Shown: positions 17,112-26,685, numbered from the stretch's first letter. The stretch is DNA of 64,000 bases from Microbulbifer agarilyticus S89 (GCF_000220505.1 NZ_AFPJ01000052.1:52361-116360), one strand, 5' to 3'. Notes: generated by a model not told the origin, from the sequence alone. Numbers and translations are program-made.

Positions 17112-17651
17112 TTAGTGATTGGCGACGGACTTCTGCCCGCTGTCTGACTGGGACTTGGCCGCGTGCTCGGTCTCGAGCGCATGCACCAGGTCGCGGAAGG
17201 TCTCTTGGTTCTGCTCGTTCATGCTCATCAGCACCTTGTGCGCTTCCAGCACCATTTCACGGGCGCTGTGCTCATCGGGTGCGCGGCATTGCAGAGGCGC
17301 GGGGCTCGCCTGGTAGGCGTCGTTATCGGCGTCGCCGGAAATCTCCATCAGCTCCTCGAAGCCCATGGAATCCAGCAGGTGTAGTAGACCGCGGTCTTCA
17401 CACAACACCACCGGCTTGCTGCCGTTGCTGGCTTCGCAGCGGAAAGCAATTTTCGCCATCAACCCCAGGGTGGTGCTGTCGACACCATCTGCGTCGTGCA
17501 TATCAAACACGACACCGCGAAAATCACTGTGCGAGAACATCTTGTCGATAAAGTTATCGAAAGAAGTACACAGATTGAGGCGCACATCACCCACCAGCTT
17601 GACGACATAAATGCCCTGGTGGTCACCAACCATTATCTGCCCGGACTGCAT
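17112..17651 (-). CDS. STAS-domain protein, anti-sigma-factor-antagonist-like
   Basis: 179 residues from the ATG at 17651 (GAGG six bases before); a GTG at 17669 is also in frame. Residues about 1-100 form a STAS fold: GIYVVKLVGDVRLNLC, FDMHDADGVDSTTLGLMAKIA with the phosphorylatable Ser/Thr pair, and VVLCEDRGLLHLLDSMGF. The remaining about 75 residues are an acidic, Gln-rich tail. STAS proteins of this kind are switched by PP2C phosphatases; one (18048-19322) is encoded just upstream on the same strand. The arrangement resembles the HsbA/HsbR biofilm-secretion switch of Pseudomonas (inference). The matching kinase or anti-sigma is not in the window. Confidence 0.75.
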   Translation of the reverse strand: MQSGQIMVGDHQGIYVVKLVGDVRLNLCTSFDNFIDKMFSHSDFRGVVFDMHDADGVDSTTLGLMAKIAFRCEASNGSKPVVLCEDRGLLHLLDSMGFEELMEISGDADNDAYQASPAPLQCRAPDEHSAREMVLEAHKVLMSMNEQNQETFRDLVHALETEHAAKSQSDSGQKSVANH

Positions 17652-18047
17652 AGTTGACCTCAAGCACACCTTGCCCTGATCCCAGACGAAGGTGCGAGAC
17701 GGTTAAGTTGCGGCTTGTGACCGCAGCACGCTTCCTTGTGCATAGCTGGCGCAAGCAATGCGGACCGGGTGCCAATGCTTGGTGCGCCCGTACCGATTGA
17801 ATGCCCTTGACTTGGCGGAGCTTACTCCTGCCCGACAGCGCTGACAAGACCAGTGTGGCTCCCCTTGCGCGTAACCGCAGAATATCAGGCTACCCAGGGG
17901 ATATCCGCCACATGATCAGTCTCGTATAGCGCTGCTGAACCGCTCATGAACCGAGAATAAACGGCGGTGTAAAAGACGGCTATGCAAGTATGAAGCAATA
18001 TTCGGGCCGAGCGGTGACCAAGCAGCCACACGACCGAAAGCGAGTAT
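17652..18047. other. intergenic region between the STAS gene and the RR-phosphatase gene
   Basis: 396 bases. I see a small hairpin (TGCGG 17709-17713 with CCGCA 17721-17725) and no gene. The length suggests that the STAS gene has its own promoter here. Confidence 0.4.
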
Positions 18048-19322
18048 TTAGTCAGTGACAGGGTCCTGTCGCATGGTGAGAATGGCAATATCGTCCGGCA
18101 GGGATTCCGCGGTGTCCACCTTCAACGCCGCGCACAGGCTGTTGAGGTCGCCGCGGCTCGCGTCGATCATCTTCAGCAGCGCCTCTTCCTTTTCCAGCAG
18201 ATTGCCTTCCAGTAATTCCAGCACGCCGTCGGAGCAGGTCACCAGCCGCCAGCACGCTGGCAATGCAAGATGGCGTACCTCCCAGCCGCCGCGGTGGAAC
18301 AGCCCGAGCGGGCGCCCCTTACCGGGGAGCCAGTGCGCCCCTTCTGCGGTAACCAATGCCGGCATCGGTACCTGACCGGCTACGGCATAGTGCAGTTGGC
18401 GCGCACGGCTATCCACCACACCGACAAACATGCTCGCATGCTTGTCGAGGCTGGTGGCCACCAGTTCCGCATTGATCATTTCCAGAACGGCGGTGATGTC
18501 CTGGTCGATGGTGTCGAGTTGGCTGAACAGAGGGCGCTCGCGCAGCAGGTGCATGATGCTGTGCTTGATCAGTGCGGTGATAAGCGCCGAGGACACGCCG
18601 TGCCCAGAAACGTCCACCAGATAAAACGCCACAAACCGTTCGCCAAACAGGCCGTAGTCGACGAAGTCGCCACTCAGGTACAGCGAAGGTTGTAGACGAT
18701 AGGCAGCCTCAATACCTGCGGGGTACTGGTAGGGGCTGCGCGGTAAAAGATGCTGCTGCAGTTGGCGACCGGCCTCGTGATCCCGCTGCAGCAGTTCAAT
18801 ATGCTCCTGCATTTCGCGGTTGCGGTGCTCCAGCGCTTCGCGGTACGCGCGGTTCTGCTGGGTGAGTTTCCTCGATTCCGCCACGCGGATGATCGCGTGA
18901 TCAATCACTCCGTCATCGGCAATGGGCTTTAACAAATAATCGCTGGCGCCAAGGCGCAGAGCCTGCACCACATCGTTCACCGCACTGTCGGACGCGACCA
19001 CCACCACCGGGGTTTCGGCACACAGCCCCTTTATCTTGCGCAACACTTCAAGCCCACCCATGTCGGGCAGATGCAGGTCGGTAATCACCAGTTCGTACTT
19101 GTTCGGGTCAAAGCAGGCGATCGCGTCCAGGCCGCAATGGACCAGGGTTACGGTGTAACCAAGCCGTGCGAGGGCGTTTTGCAATTGGTCGCAGCAGGGT
19201 TGATCGGGATCGATCAGAAGCAGGCAGTAGCGCTCGCTGACGCCCTCGGCAGCGTCAGCGGATGCATCGGTCAAAGAATGAGACCGAGTTGTGTGCGGGG
19301 CTGTGTCAGAAATCGTATTCAT
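18048..19322 (-). CDS. response regulator with PP2C/SpoIIE-type phosphatase domain
   Basis: 424 residues from the ATG at 19322, chosen because it lies in the tail of mlaA as a coupled start; a GTG at 19355 is also in frame. The receiver domain covers about 30-150, with YCLLLIDPDQ, phospho-acceptor Asp in VITDLHLPDMGG, and Lys in YLLKPIAD. A coiled coil follows (EHRNREMQEHIELLQRDHE). Then comes a PP2C phosphatase domain with SGDFVDYG, FYLVDVSGHGVSSAL and the end motif DDIAILTMRQ. It lacks the C-terminal kinase domain seen in HsbR-like proteins. The likely substrate is the phosphorylated STAS protein next door. Confidence 0.85.
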   Translation of the reverse strand: MNTISDTAPHTTRSHSLTDASADAAEGVSERYCLLLIDPDQPCCDQLQNALARLGYTVTLVHCGLDAIACFDPNKYELVITDLHLPDMGGLEVLRKIKGLCAETPVVVVASDSAVNDVVQALRLGASDYLLKPIADDGVIDHAIIRVAESRKLTQQNRAYREALEHRNREMQEHIELLQRDHEAGRQLQQHLLPRSPYQYPAGIEAAYRLQPSLYLSGDFVDYGLFGERFVAFYLVDVSGHGVSSALITALIKHSIMHLLRERPLFSQLDTIDQDITAVLEMINAELVATSLDKHASMFVGVVDSRARQLHYAVAGQVPMPALVTAEGAHWLPGKGRPLGLFHRGGWEVRHLALPACWRLVTCSDGVLELLEGNLLEKEEALLKMIDASRGDLNSLCAALKVDTAESLPDDIAILTMRQDPVTD

Positions 19323-20304
19323 CCATATCGCCGCCGAAATCGTCTTCCTGTTCACCGTCGCTGATCAGGTAGTCCCGGCGCTGCAGGTAGGCATCGCGCA
19401 TTAACACGTAGCGGTCGACGTCGCCCTGCAGCAGAGATTCCGCCTGCAGCAGGCTCGCGCGCGTTTGCACCACATTCAACAGCCTGAGGCTGTATTCAAC
19501 AGAGCTGTTGTCGATGTAGGCCAACGGGTTGGTGTACCACATTACCACTTCGCCCGGCACATCGCGCACCGTGGACGGCCCGAGCAGCGGCACGACCAGG
19601 TAGGGGCCGGAAGGCACCCCCCACACTGCCAGCGTTTGCCCGAAGTCTTCGCCGTCACCGGGTTCCAGGCCCATATACTGGGCAACATCGAGCAGACCGA
19701 CCAAGCCAACGGTGCTGTTGATCAGGAAGCGGCCGGTGTCGTTGCCTGCCTGCCCCCACTTCCACTGCAACACACCGTTCAGTATGTTGTTGACTTCGCG
19801 CAGGTTGGAGAAAAAATTGGAGACGCCGGTCTGCATAAAGATCGGGGTAACCTGGCGGTAGCTCACCGCGGTGGGCTTCAGGAACCAGCGGTCCGCGGTA
19901 TCGTTAAAGCGGAACATGGCGCGGTTGAAACCCTCCCAGGGGTCGCGCTCTTGCGGCTCTTCCGCACTGGCAAATTCATCGGCCGGGTCAAAGCCATACT
20001 CGTCTTCGAAGCCCGCGCCGAACTCACCGGATGCATCGGTAGTCGACTCGGCATCACCCTCTCCCGCTGCGCCGCCGGCGTCAGTTTCGGTGGCAAATGG
20101 GTCGGACGCAGACGCATCGCTACCAGCCGGCGTATTCGAAGCTGGAGCGGCTGCAGGGGTCTCGTTGGGAATTTCCGCGAAAGGATCGGATGAATCTTGC
20201 GCCAGCACCGGTGGAGCCGACAGGAGTACAACCAGGGTCCACGCGGACAAATGTGTGCGGCTAAGCAAATCCCTGCTCCTCGCAAATAGATGACGTTTAT
20301 TCAA
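19306..20304 (-). CDS. mlaA: MlaA (VacJ)-family outer-membrane lipid-asymmetry protein
   Basis: 332 residues. MlaA sits in the outer membrane and removes mislocalised phospholipids, passing them to MlaC. The MlaA core begins near residue 115: DPWEGFNRAMFRFNDTADRW, FFSNLREVNNILNGVLQ, RFLINSTVGLVGLLDVA, GEDFGQTLAVWGVPSGPYLV. The N-terminus is a signal peptide ending VLAQD, without the lipobox Cys that E. coli MlaA has. Between signal and core there is an acidic, Ala-rich linker of about 75 residues. The 3' end overlaps the start of the response-regulator gene by 17 bases. Confidence 0.9.
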   Translation of the reverse strand: MNKRHLFARSRDLLSRTHLSAWTLVVLLSAPPVLAQDSSDPFAEIPNETPAAAPASNTPAGSDASASDPFATETDAGGAAGEGDAESTTDASGEFGAGFEDEYGFDPADEFASAEEPQERDPWEGFNRAMFRFNDTADRWFLKPTAVSYRQVTPIFMQTGVSNFFSNLREVNNILNGVLQWKWGQAGNDTGRFLINSTVGLVGLLDVAQYMGLEPGDGEDFGQTLAVWGVPSGPYLVVPLLGPSTVRDVPGEVVMWYTNPLAYIDNSSVEYSLRLLNVVQTRASLLQAESLLQGDVDRYVLMRDAYLQRRDYLISDGEQEDDFGGDMDEYDF

Positions 20305-20409
20305 ACCAGAGTTCTTGTTTCCGTTTGCGCAATCTTAACACTGGCAGTAATGCCAGCATAGCAGCTGGCAGTTTTGGTCAATGGCGTTGAGCGTTATACC
20401 AGAAGCGGC

Positions 20410-21234
20410 TCAGGGCGCGCGGAAACCCGCAATGATGTCGAGCCGATATAGCTTTTGTACCAATTCCAAGCCAAACCCGAGGAGCTGCTCGGGCTCCGGG
20501 TGCTGCATGTCCTGCGCCAGCTGCAATAACAATTGGCGAGTACTCTGCGACTCACTCGCTTGGGCCTGCTCAATAAGCTGCAGCAAATGGAGGGTTGCTG
20601 GATTGGCTTCCATAAAACCCACATCGTCCTCGCGATTGCGATACACCACCAGGCAGGTGGGTTCAGAGCCGGGCTCAGTGGGTTGGAACGCGGGGCCAAT
20701 TTGATGCACCGGGTAGTGGTAGCTGAGGCTCCAGGCAAGCGGAGATACAATTGGCGCCAACTCCAGCATTTCATCCGGGGCGATGTCCTCGCGTACATCG
20801 TCGGGGAATTGTTCTGGGCTCACATCCAGCGCCAGCTCTACCCACTCGTAATGCGCCAGTTCCAATAGGAACGGCACGTCCTGCCCACTGGCAGTCGATT
20901 GCGCGCGCTCATTTTGCAGGTATTGCAAAAACTCTTCACTGATTTGCAGGAAGTAAGGGCTATGGGAACAGTGCCGCTGGACAAAATCCCGCACCATGCC
21001 GTGCCAGGCATCGTCCGCGATAATACTGCGCAGAACCGGAAAGCCACCGGAGATAAAGGACTCGATGTTGTTGTAGATCAGATCCCGATAGATGCCCATG
21101 CGGCGATCTTCGATCCCCGCCGGCGCCGCCACCTCTGCAGGGGCACGCAGGTGTGCCGCAAAATAGCGTTGCATCAACTGGAATCCGGCATCCGCTTCCG
21201 CCACAGAGTTGTCAATTACCTTGCTATCGCCCAT
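20410..21234 (-). CDS. hvfC: HvfC/BufC-family RiPP maturation partner (DUF2063)
   Basis: 274 residues. N-terminal DUF2063 domain with [22 protein letters not shown] and [23 protein letters not shown], followed by a smaller beta-rich domain. In characterised bufferin and HvfABC systems this protein binds the precursor peptide and presents it to the HvfB/BufB iron enzyme. Its ATG overlaps the hvfB stop by 11 bases, so the two are translationally coupled. No DoxX-like hvfD gene follows; the next gene on the strand is mlaA after 105 bases. Confidence 0.88.
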   Translation of the reverse strand: MGDSKVIDNSVAEADAGFQLMQRYFAAHLRAPAEVAAPAGIEDRRMGIYRDLIYNNIESFISGGFPVLRSIIADDAWHGMVRDFVQRHCSHSPYFLQISEEFLQYLQNERAQSTASGQDVPFLLELAHYEWVELALDVSPEQFPDDVREDIAPDEMLELAPIVSPLAWSLSYHYPVHQIGPAFQPTEPGSEPTCLVVYRNREDDVGFMEANPATLHLLQLIEQAQASESQSTRQLLLQLAQDMQHPEPEQLLGFGLELVQKLYRLDIIAGFRAP

Positions 21235-22105
21235 GCATCACCTCCGCCACTGGAGGCTCTGCGCCGTGCATGTGCACTCCCGCAGCCGCCTGGAATTGGC
21301 GAATCTGGGCGACTTCTTCACACAGTTCGGGGAGCGGCGGAATATTGAAATCCCGTTCGAGTAATGTGGGCATGGGGCCAAAGGCTGCATAGGCTTTCTG
21401 CAGCAGCGCCCATACCGGGTCAATCACCGGCGCACCGTGAGTGTCAACCTTGAGGTCTTCGGCCTCGTCAAAGTGCCCCGCCACATGCACGTAACGAATA
21501 CGCTCTGCGGGCAAACCCAGCAGGAATTGCTCTGGATCGTAGCGGTGATTAATCGCGTTTACATAAATGTTGTTGACGTCGAGCAGCAGGTCGCAGTCGG
21601 CTTCCTGCAACACCGCCTTCAGGAACGTCAGCTCATCCATCTCCTGGCCAGGCGCGGCGTAATAGGAAACGTTTTCCATGGCGATGCGCTGCTCAAGAAT
21701 ATCCTGCACCCGGCGGATTCGACCGGCCACGTAATGTACCGCTTCTTCGGTAAACGGGATGGGTAGCAGGTCGTAAAGATGCCCGTGATCCGAGCAGTAG
21801 CTCAAGTGCTCGCTATAACAGCGGATGTTATGCGTCTTGATGAAATCTTTGATTGAATGTACCAGCGCCTCATCCAGAGGCGCCGGAGACCCGATGGACA
21901 GGGAAAGCCCATGGGAAACGAACGGGAAGCGCTCGGTGTATTCGCGGAACCAGCGGCCGTAGCGGCCACCAACGCCAATCCAGTTTTCCGGCGCGACTTC
22001 AAGAAAGTCCACAGCGGATGGGTTGGGCGATTCGCCCATCATCGAGCGCCGCAGTCCAAGGCCTGCGCCCTGGACCGGGTAATCCCGTTGCGTGTTGGTC
22101 TTCAT
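21224..22105 (-). CDS. hvfB: HvfB/BufB-family multinuclear non-haem iron oxidative enzyme (DUF692)
   Basis: 293 residues of the DUF692/MNIO family, which includes MbnB. These enzymes use two or three iron ions to oxidise cysteine residues of a precursor peptide into oxazolone-thioamide or related groups. Family motifs are all present: [53 protein letters not shown] and YVHVAGH, with the His, Glu and Asp metal ligands. It starts 29 bases after the hvfA stop and overlaps hvfC. The order hvfA-hvfB-hvfC is the usual bufferin-type operon. Confidence 0.92.
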   Translation of the reverse strand: MKTNTQRDYPVQGAGLGLRRSMMGESPNPSAVDFLEVAPENWIGVGGRYGRWFREYTERFPFVSHGLSLSIGSPAPLDEALVHSIKDFIKTHNIRCYSEHLSYCSDHGHLYDLLPIPFTEEAVHYVAGRIRRVQDILEQRIAMENVSYYAAPGQEMDELTFLKAVLQEADCDLLLDVNNIYVNAINHRYDPEQFLLGLPAERIRYVHVAGHFDEAEDLKVDTHGAPVIDPVWALLQKAYAAFGPMPTLLERDFNIPPLPELCEEVAQIRQFQAAAGVHMHGAEPPVAEVMHGR

Positions 22106-22134
22106 AAGACTATCAGCTTAGGTGTCAGGCTGGG

Positions 22135-22464
22135 TTAGGCGCCACACTTGCCTTCGCCACATTTACCTTCTTTCTTTTTACCTTCGCCGCACTTACCTTC
22201 GCCGCATTTACCTTCTTTCTTTTTACCTTCGCCGCACTTACCTTCGCCGCATTTACCTTCTTTCTTTTTACCCTCTTCGCCGCACTTACCTTCGCCGCAT
22301 TTACCTTCTTTTTTCTTGCCGTGGTCATCAGCAAGTTTCAGGTTGTAACCGGCGGTCAGCTCAGTTGCAGTGAACGGGTTTGCAGCAGTGGATACGCTGA
22401 GGGTCGCGGAGGCGATAAAAGCAGCACCAACGGCCGCAGCGAGAGGCAGATTTTTCTTGTTCAT
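22135..22464 (-). CDS. hvfA: HvfA/BufA-type RiPP precursor with four Cys-pair repeats
   Basis: 109 residues from the ATG at 22464, which has AGGAGATC before it; a longer frame to 22566 is not needed. A Sec-type signal peptide (MNKKNLPLAAAVGAAF...) is followed by the family's conserved segment NPFTATELTAGYNLK. The rest consists of four copies of a 15-residue unit, GKKKEGKCGEGKCGE, the first with one extra Glu and the last ending in Ala. That gives eight cysteines in EGKCG contexts, the motif modified by HvfB-type enzymes to copper-binding thiooxazole or oxazolone-thioamide groups in known systems. Probable role: periplasmic metal binding, most likely copper. The peptide is highly basic and charged. 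Confidence 0.9.
   Translation of the reverse strand: MNKKNLPLAAAVGAAFIASATLSVSTAANPFTATELTAGYNLKLADDHGKKKEGKCGEGKCGEEGKKKEGKCGEGKCGEGKKKEGKCGEGKCGEGKKKEGKCGEGKCGA
22138..22320 (-). repeat. 45-base tandem repeats inside hvfA
   Basis: Four tandem units, 45 bases apart (spacing 45, 45, 48 measured between the Lys-run codons at 22171, 22216, 22261 and 22309). They are nearly identical at the DNA level, so copy number could change by slippage or recombination. Confidence 0.9.
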
Positions 22465-22770
22465 GACGGATCTCCTGATCTTGTACCAAAATTTAAGGCT
22501 CTTCACGCTCGCGGCGCGAACACCCCGCTCCCGGATTATAGTTTCCCGTGAATGGGTTGCCCTCAAAGTCAGACCAGCGGTTCACAATTTGAGTTCAATG
22601 CCCTTTGTCGAGGCGATCAAAACTGTGAACTTGGTCCACCTAACCGCGTTTTCCTTAGCGGCTATCCATTAGTCGCCCTGCCGATTCGCTTCTTACACAG
22701 GGCAGCCAAGTTTTTTTGGTACAACGCTGTCATGCAGTGCTGGTGCACAAAAAAACACCAGGACAACGGC
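22465..22770. promoter_or_regulatory. upstream region of hvfA with candidate -10/-35
   Basis: 306 bases between hvfA and the end of hrpA. On the minus strand TATAAT (22535-22540) is a perfect -10. The best -35, TTGAGG (22561-22566), is 20 bases away. Such a long spacer is typical of MerR-family activated promoters, which would fit metal control, but no convincing dyad is visible apart from a short CCC/GGG symmetry. No gene is seen in the rest. Confidence 0.35.
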
Positions 22771-25700
22771 TCACCCCTGAATTTCTGACCAGATCTTGCG
22801 CAATCGTTTGATGGAAACCGGCATCAGGGTTTTCAGAGTTTGCGCGAATAGCGAGACGCGAAACTCCTCGAGCATCCAACGGTATTGCTGTATCCCCGGG
22901 TCACCAGACAGCAACTGCGGGTCGCGGCCGGCGGCAAAGTCCTGGTAGGGCTCGCTGGCCTGCTGGAACTCGCCGCTGAGCTTGCGATCGCGGTTCGGGT
23001 CCAGCGCGGCCTTCTCCAGGCGCAACTCGATCCCTTTCAGGTAGCGGCCATACTGGCGCAGCCACTCGAGCGGGGTGTGGAACAGGAAACCGCGATAAAA
23101 CAGCCCGGCCAACTGGTTGTTGATATCACCCACGGCCATGGCGACGGCAAGGTTTTTCTGTTGTTTGATTTTTTTCCGCAGGGGCACCAGTTGCGCCAGC
23201 GCCTTGACTAGCAGCTCGCCAATTTCCTGGGCGATGGCGATCAGCCGTTCGCGCTGCTCCAGTGCCTGAACAAACTCGCGCTCGCTGCGGGGCCATTTCT
23301 CATCCGCCCAGAAACACTCCCGCGCTGCGGCCATCAGGATATCGTCCGCCACCTCTTCGCGACGCCCCAGGTCAGCGGCGCTCAATCCCAGCTCTTTGCC
23401 CTTGAGCAGTTCTTTGCGCAGATATTTCACCGGTTCTGGCAGATGCAGTAACGCGAGGCGGCAAATGCCGGCGCGGGTGAAGCGCGCCGCTTCATCCGGG
23501 TTGTCCAGCAGCTTCAGGTCGACACTATCTTTGTTGGCGATCAGTGCTGGATACGCCCGCACCTTCAGGCCGCCCTGATCCAACTGGTGGGTGTGCGGCA
23601 GGTCGCCGAAATCCCAACGGGTAATACCCACGCGTTCGAAATCGTCGCCGGCGCTGGCGAGCTCCTGCTGCACGCGATCGCGATAGCGCGCCTGCAATTC
23701 CGCCAGGTCCCGGGCCTGATCCAGCAAACGGCCGTTCTCATCCAATACCTGAATATTGAAACGATAAAAGTCCTCGACAGCCTGCTCGGCAGACACCCAG
23801 GCGTCCTCTGGCAGATCCTGCGCAGTCTGGCGCTTCAGCTCATGGGCTAGAGCTTGCCATAGGGGCGTATTGCCCGGCTGCATGCTGGGCAAGGCTTTAT
23901 CCACCGCGGCCGGCACCGGCACAAAGTGTTTGCGGTATTGCTTGGGCAGGTTTTTCACCAGGGCGATGCATTTATCCCGCAATATACCGGGCACCACCCA
24001 CTGCAGGCGGGCCGCAGGGACCTGGTGCAGGGCACCGACCGGTACCTGGATGCTCACACCGTCGTCGACACTGCCCGGCTCAAAGTGATAACTGAGGGGA
24101 TATTCAATGCCCCCGCTGGTGAGGGAGTCTGGGAACTGCGCCTCGCCCACATGCCCCGCATCCTGCTGCATCATCAGCTCGCGAGGTATGAACAGCAGCT
24201 GTGGATCTTTCTGCTCTGCCTGTTTGCGCCACTTTTCAAACCCTGCCAGGTTCACAATATCCGCAGGCACGCGCTCGTCAAAAAAGCGGTACACCACCTC
24301 GTCATCGACCACGATATCCCGGCGGCGGGATTTCGCCTCAAGATCTTCCAGCTCTTCCAGCAGCTTCTTGAAGTGCCGGAAAAATTTGCCCTTGCCACGG
24401 TAACGCTGCTCCACCAGGGCTTCACGGATAAACACTTCGCGCGCGGTCACCGGGTCGAGCTTGCCGTAATGGATGCGCTGCTTGTCCACCAGTACCAGGC
24501 CGTACAGCGTCACCTTCTCGAACGCCATGACCGCGCCGGAGCGAGGATTGTAATGGGGCTCAAAATAGTTGCGCTTTACCAGGTGCTCGGAGCAGCCGAG
24601 CACCCAGTCTGGTTCGATTTTGCCAACGGTGTGTGCAAACAAACGGCTGGTTTCCAGCAGTTGCGCGGCCACCAGCCAGCGCGGCGGCTTCTTGAATTGC
24701 CCGGACCCGGGAAATACATGAAAGCGGCGGTTGCGACAGCCAAGGAATTCCTTGTTTTCATCACGCACACCGATATTGTCGAGCAGCCCCGGCAGGATCG
24801 CCTTGTGCACACTGGCGTAATCCGCGGGCTCTGAATTCATTTTCAAATCCAGATCGCGAATGGCCACCCGCAGCTGGTGGTGGATGTCTCGCCACTCACG
24901 CAGCCGCAGCCAGGACAGGAAGTTTTTCTGACACCACTTGCGTAGCTGGTTCTGACTGAGTTCCTGGCGCTGGGCTTCAAAGCCATCCCACAAATTCACC
25001 AGGGTGAGAAAATCGGATTGTTCGTGCAGCCATTGCTTGTGCTTTTCGTCCGCTGCCTGGCGCTTCTCCGCCGGGCGTTCGCGTGGGTCCTGCACTGCCA
25101 GCGCGCTGACGATAATCAGCAGCTCACGCAGGCTCTTGGTGGCACCGGATTCCAGCAACATGCGCCCCAGTCGCGGATCCAGCGGCAAGCGCGACAGCGC
25201 ACGGCCCATTTTGGTGACCGCGCCCTTGCCATCCACCGCTTTGAGTTCCTGCAGCAGGTTATAGCCGTCATTGATCAGGCGCTGGTCCGGCGGATCGACA
25301 AATGGGAATTCGCGGATATCGCCGATGCGCAGCTGCAGCATCTGCAGAATGACCGCGGCCAGATTTGTGCGCAGGATTTCGGCATCGGTAAATTCCGGAC
25401 GCTGAACAAAATCGGTTTCTTCATACAGGCGAATACACACACCGGCACTTACCCGGCCACAGCGGCCCGCGCGCTGATTGGCACTGGCCTGGGAAATAGC
25501 TTCCACCGGCAAGCGCTGAATCTTGCTGCGATAGCTATAGCGGCTGATACGTGCGGTACCCGGATCAATAACATAGCGGATACCGGGCACGGTGATCGAG
25601 GTCTCGGCCACGTTGGTGGCCAGTACAATTCTGCGCCCCTTGTGCGGTGCAAACACGCGGCTCTGCTCGGCCAAGCTCAGGCGGGCGTAGAGTGGCAACA

Positions 25701-26685
25701 CATCAATATGCGGCAGCTGTGCGTCGCGCAGCGCCTTGGCACACTCGCGAATTTCTCGCTCTCCACTCATAAATACCAGAATATCGCCGCCGCGACGGGG
25801 GGAGGCTTTTTCCTCTTGCAGTAATTCCTCGACCGCTTCGATTACCTGCTGGTTCAGATCCGCATCGCTATCGGCAGGTGGGCGGTAGTGAATATCCACC
25901 GGATAGGTACGCCCGGAGACTTCGATAATCGGCGCATCATCGAAATGCCGCGAGAACTTCTCCAAGTCAATGGTCGCAGAAGTAATGATAAGTTTGAGGT
26001 CGGGGCGCTTGGGCAGAATGGTTTTCAAATAACCCAAGAGAAAATCAATGTTCAGGCTGCGCTCGTGCGCCTCATCGATAATCAGCGTGTCGTAATGATT
26101 GAGCAGCGGGTCCCGCTGAATTTCCGCCAGCAGAATACCGTCGGTCATTAACTTGATGTGGGTATGCTCGGTACTCTGGTCCGTGAAGCGCACCTGGTAA
26201 CCGACGGAATCTCCTAAAGACTGCCCCAGTTCTTCGGCAATACGGTTGGCCACGGTGCGCGCGGCGATTCGCCGGGGCTGGGTGTGGCCGATCTGCCCAG
26301 AAATGCCACGCCCCAGTTCCAGGCAAATTTTGGGCAACTGGGTGGTTTTACCCGAGCCTGTCTCACCGGCCACCACCACAACCTGGTTTGCCGCAATCAA
26401 CTCGGCAATTTCCTCGCGGCGGGCCACCACCGGCAGCCCTTCGGGCCACTCGACCTTGGGCAGTTTCTGTTTGCGCGCCTCGACCAATGCCACCGATTCT
26501 GCCAACTGACCCTGCAGCTGGGCCAGCATTCGGTCCACAGGTTTGCCCTCTTGCAGGCGCCGCCGCGCGTTATTCAGGCTGCGCTTCAGGCGATAGCGGT
26601 CGCGCCCCATGCACTGCGGCAGCAACTGTGCGCACTGCTGGATTACGGACTCGGGGCTCGGTTGGCTGGGGGATTCGGAACTCAT
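22771..26685 (-). CDS. hrpA: ATP-dependent RNA helicase HrpA
   Basis: 1304 residues, the usual length of HrpA, a DEAH-box 3'-5' RNA helicase linked to rescue of stalled ribosomes in E. coli. Motif I is GETGSGKTTQLPK, motif II DEAHERS, motif III ITSATID, and motif VI QRAGRCGRV. The C-terminal half has the OB-fold and the long DUF3418 region (LSYHFEPGSVDDGVSIQVP). The ATG at 26685 (MSSESPSQPS) is chosen over an upstream in-frame start at 26751. It is a single gene, divergent from the peptide transporter. Confidence 0.95.
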   Translation of the reverse strand: MSSESPSQPSPESVIQQCAQLLPQCMGRDRYRLKRSLNNARRRLQEGKPVDRMLAQLQGQLAESVALVEARKQKLPKVEWPEGLPVVARREEIAELIAANQVVVVAGETGSGKTTQLPKICLELGRGISGQIGHTQPRRIAARTVANRIAEELGQSLGDSVGYQVRFTDQSTEHTHIKLMTDGILLAEIQRDPLLNHYDTLIIDEAHERSLNIDFLLGYLKTILPKRPDLKLIITSATIDLEKFSRHFDDAPIIEVSGRTYPVDIHYRPPADSDADLNQQVIEAVEELLQEEKASPRRGGDILVFMSGEREIRECAKALRDAQLPHIDVLPLYARLSLAEQSRVFAPHKGRRIVLATNVAETSITVPGIRYVIDPGTARISRYSYRSKIQRLPVEAISQASANQRAGRCGRVSAGVCIRLYEETDFVQRPEFTDAEILRTNLAAVILQMLQLRIGDIREFPFVDPPDQRLINDGYNLLQELKAVDGKGAVTKMGRALSRLPLDPRLGRMLLESGATKSLRELLIIVSALAVQDPRERPAEKRQAADEKHKQWLHEQSDFLTLVNLWDGFEAQRQELSQNQLRKWCQKNFLSWLRLREWRDIHHQLRVAIRDLDLKMNSEPADYASVHKAILPGLLDNIGVRDENKEFLGCRNRRFHVFPGSGQFKKPPRWLVAAQLLETSRLFAHTVGKIEPDWVLGCSEHLVKRNYFEPHYNPRSGAVMAFEKVTLYGLVLVDKQRIHYGKLDPVTAREVFIREALVEQRYRGKGKFFRHFKKLLEELEDLEAKSRRRDIVVDDEVVYRFFDERVPADIVNLAGFEKWRKQAEQKDPQLLFIPRELMMQQDAGHVGEAQFPDSLTSGGIEYPLSYHFEPGSVDDGVSIQVPVGALHQVPAARLQWVVPGILRDKCIALVKNLPKQYRKHFVPVPAAVDKALPSMQPGNTPLWQALAHELKRQTAQDLPEDAWVSAEQAVEDFYRFNIQVLDENGRLLDQARDLAELQARYRDRVQQELASAGDDFERVGITRWDFGDLPHTHQLDQGGLKVRAYPALIANKDSVDLKLLDNPDEAARFTRAGICRLALLHLPEPVKYLRKELLKGKELGLSAADLGRREEVADDILMAAARECFWADEKWPRSEREFVQALEQRERLIAIAQEIGELLVKALAQLVPLRKKIKQQKNLAVAMAVGDINNQLAGLFYRGFLFHTPLEWLRQYGRYLKGIELRLEKAALDPNRDRKLSGEFQQASEPYQDFAAGRDPQLLSGDPGIQQYRWMLEEFRVSLFAQTLKTLMPVSIKRLRKIWSEIQG

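Noticed and set aside
22138-22320. Short regular repeats looking like a small CRISPR array
   Set aside because: The repeats are in frame inside a coding gene with signal peptide, have no variable spacers, and match the HvfA precursor pattern.
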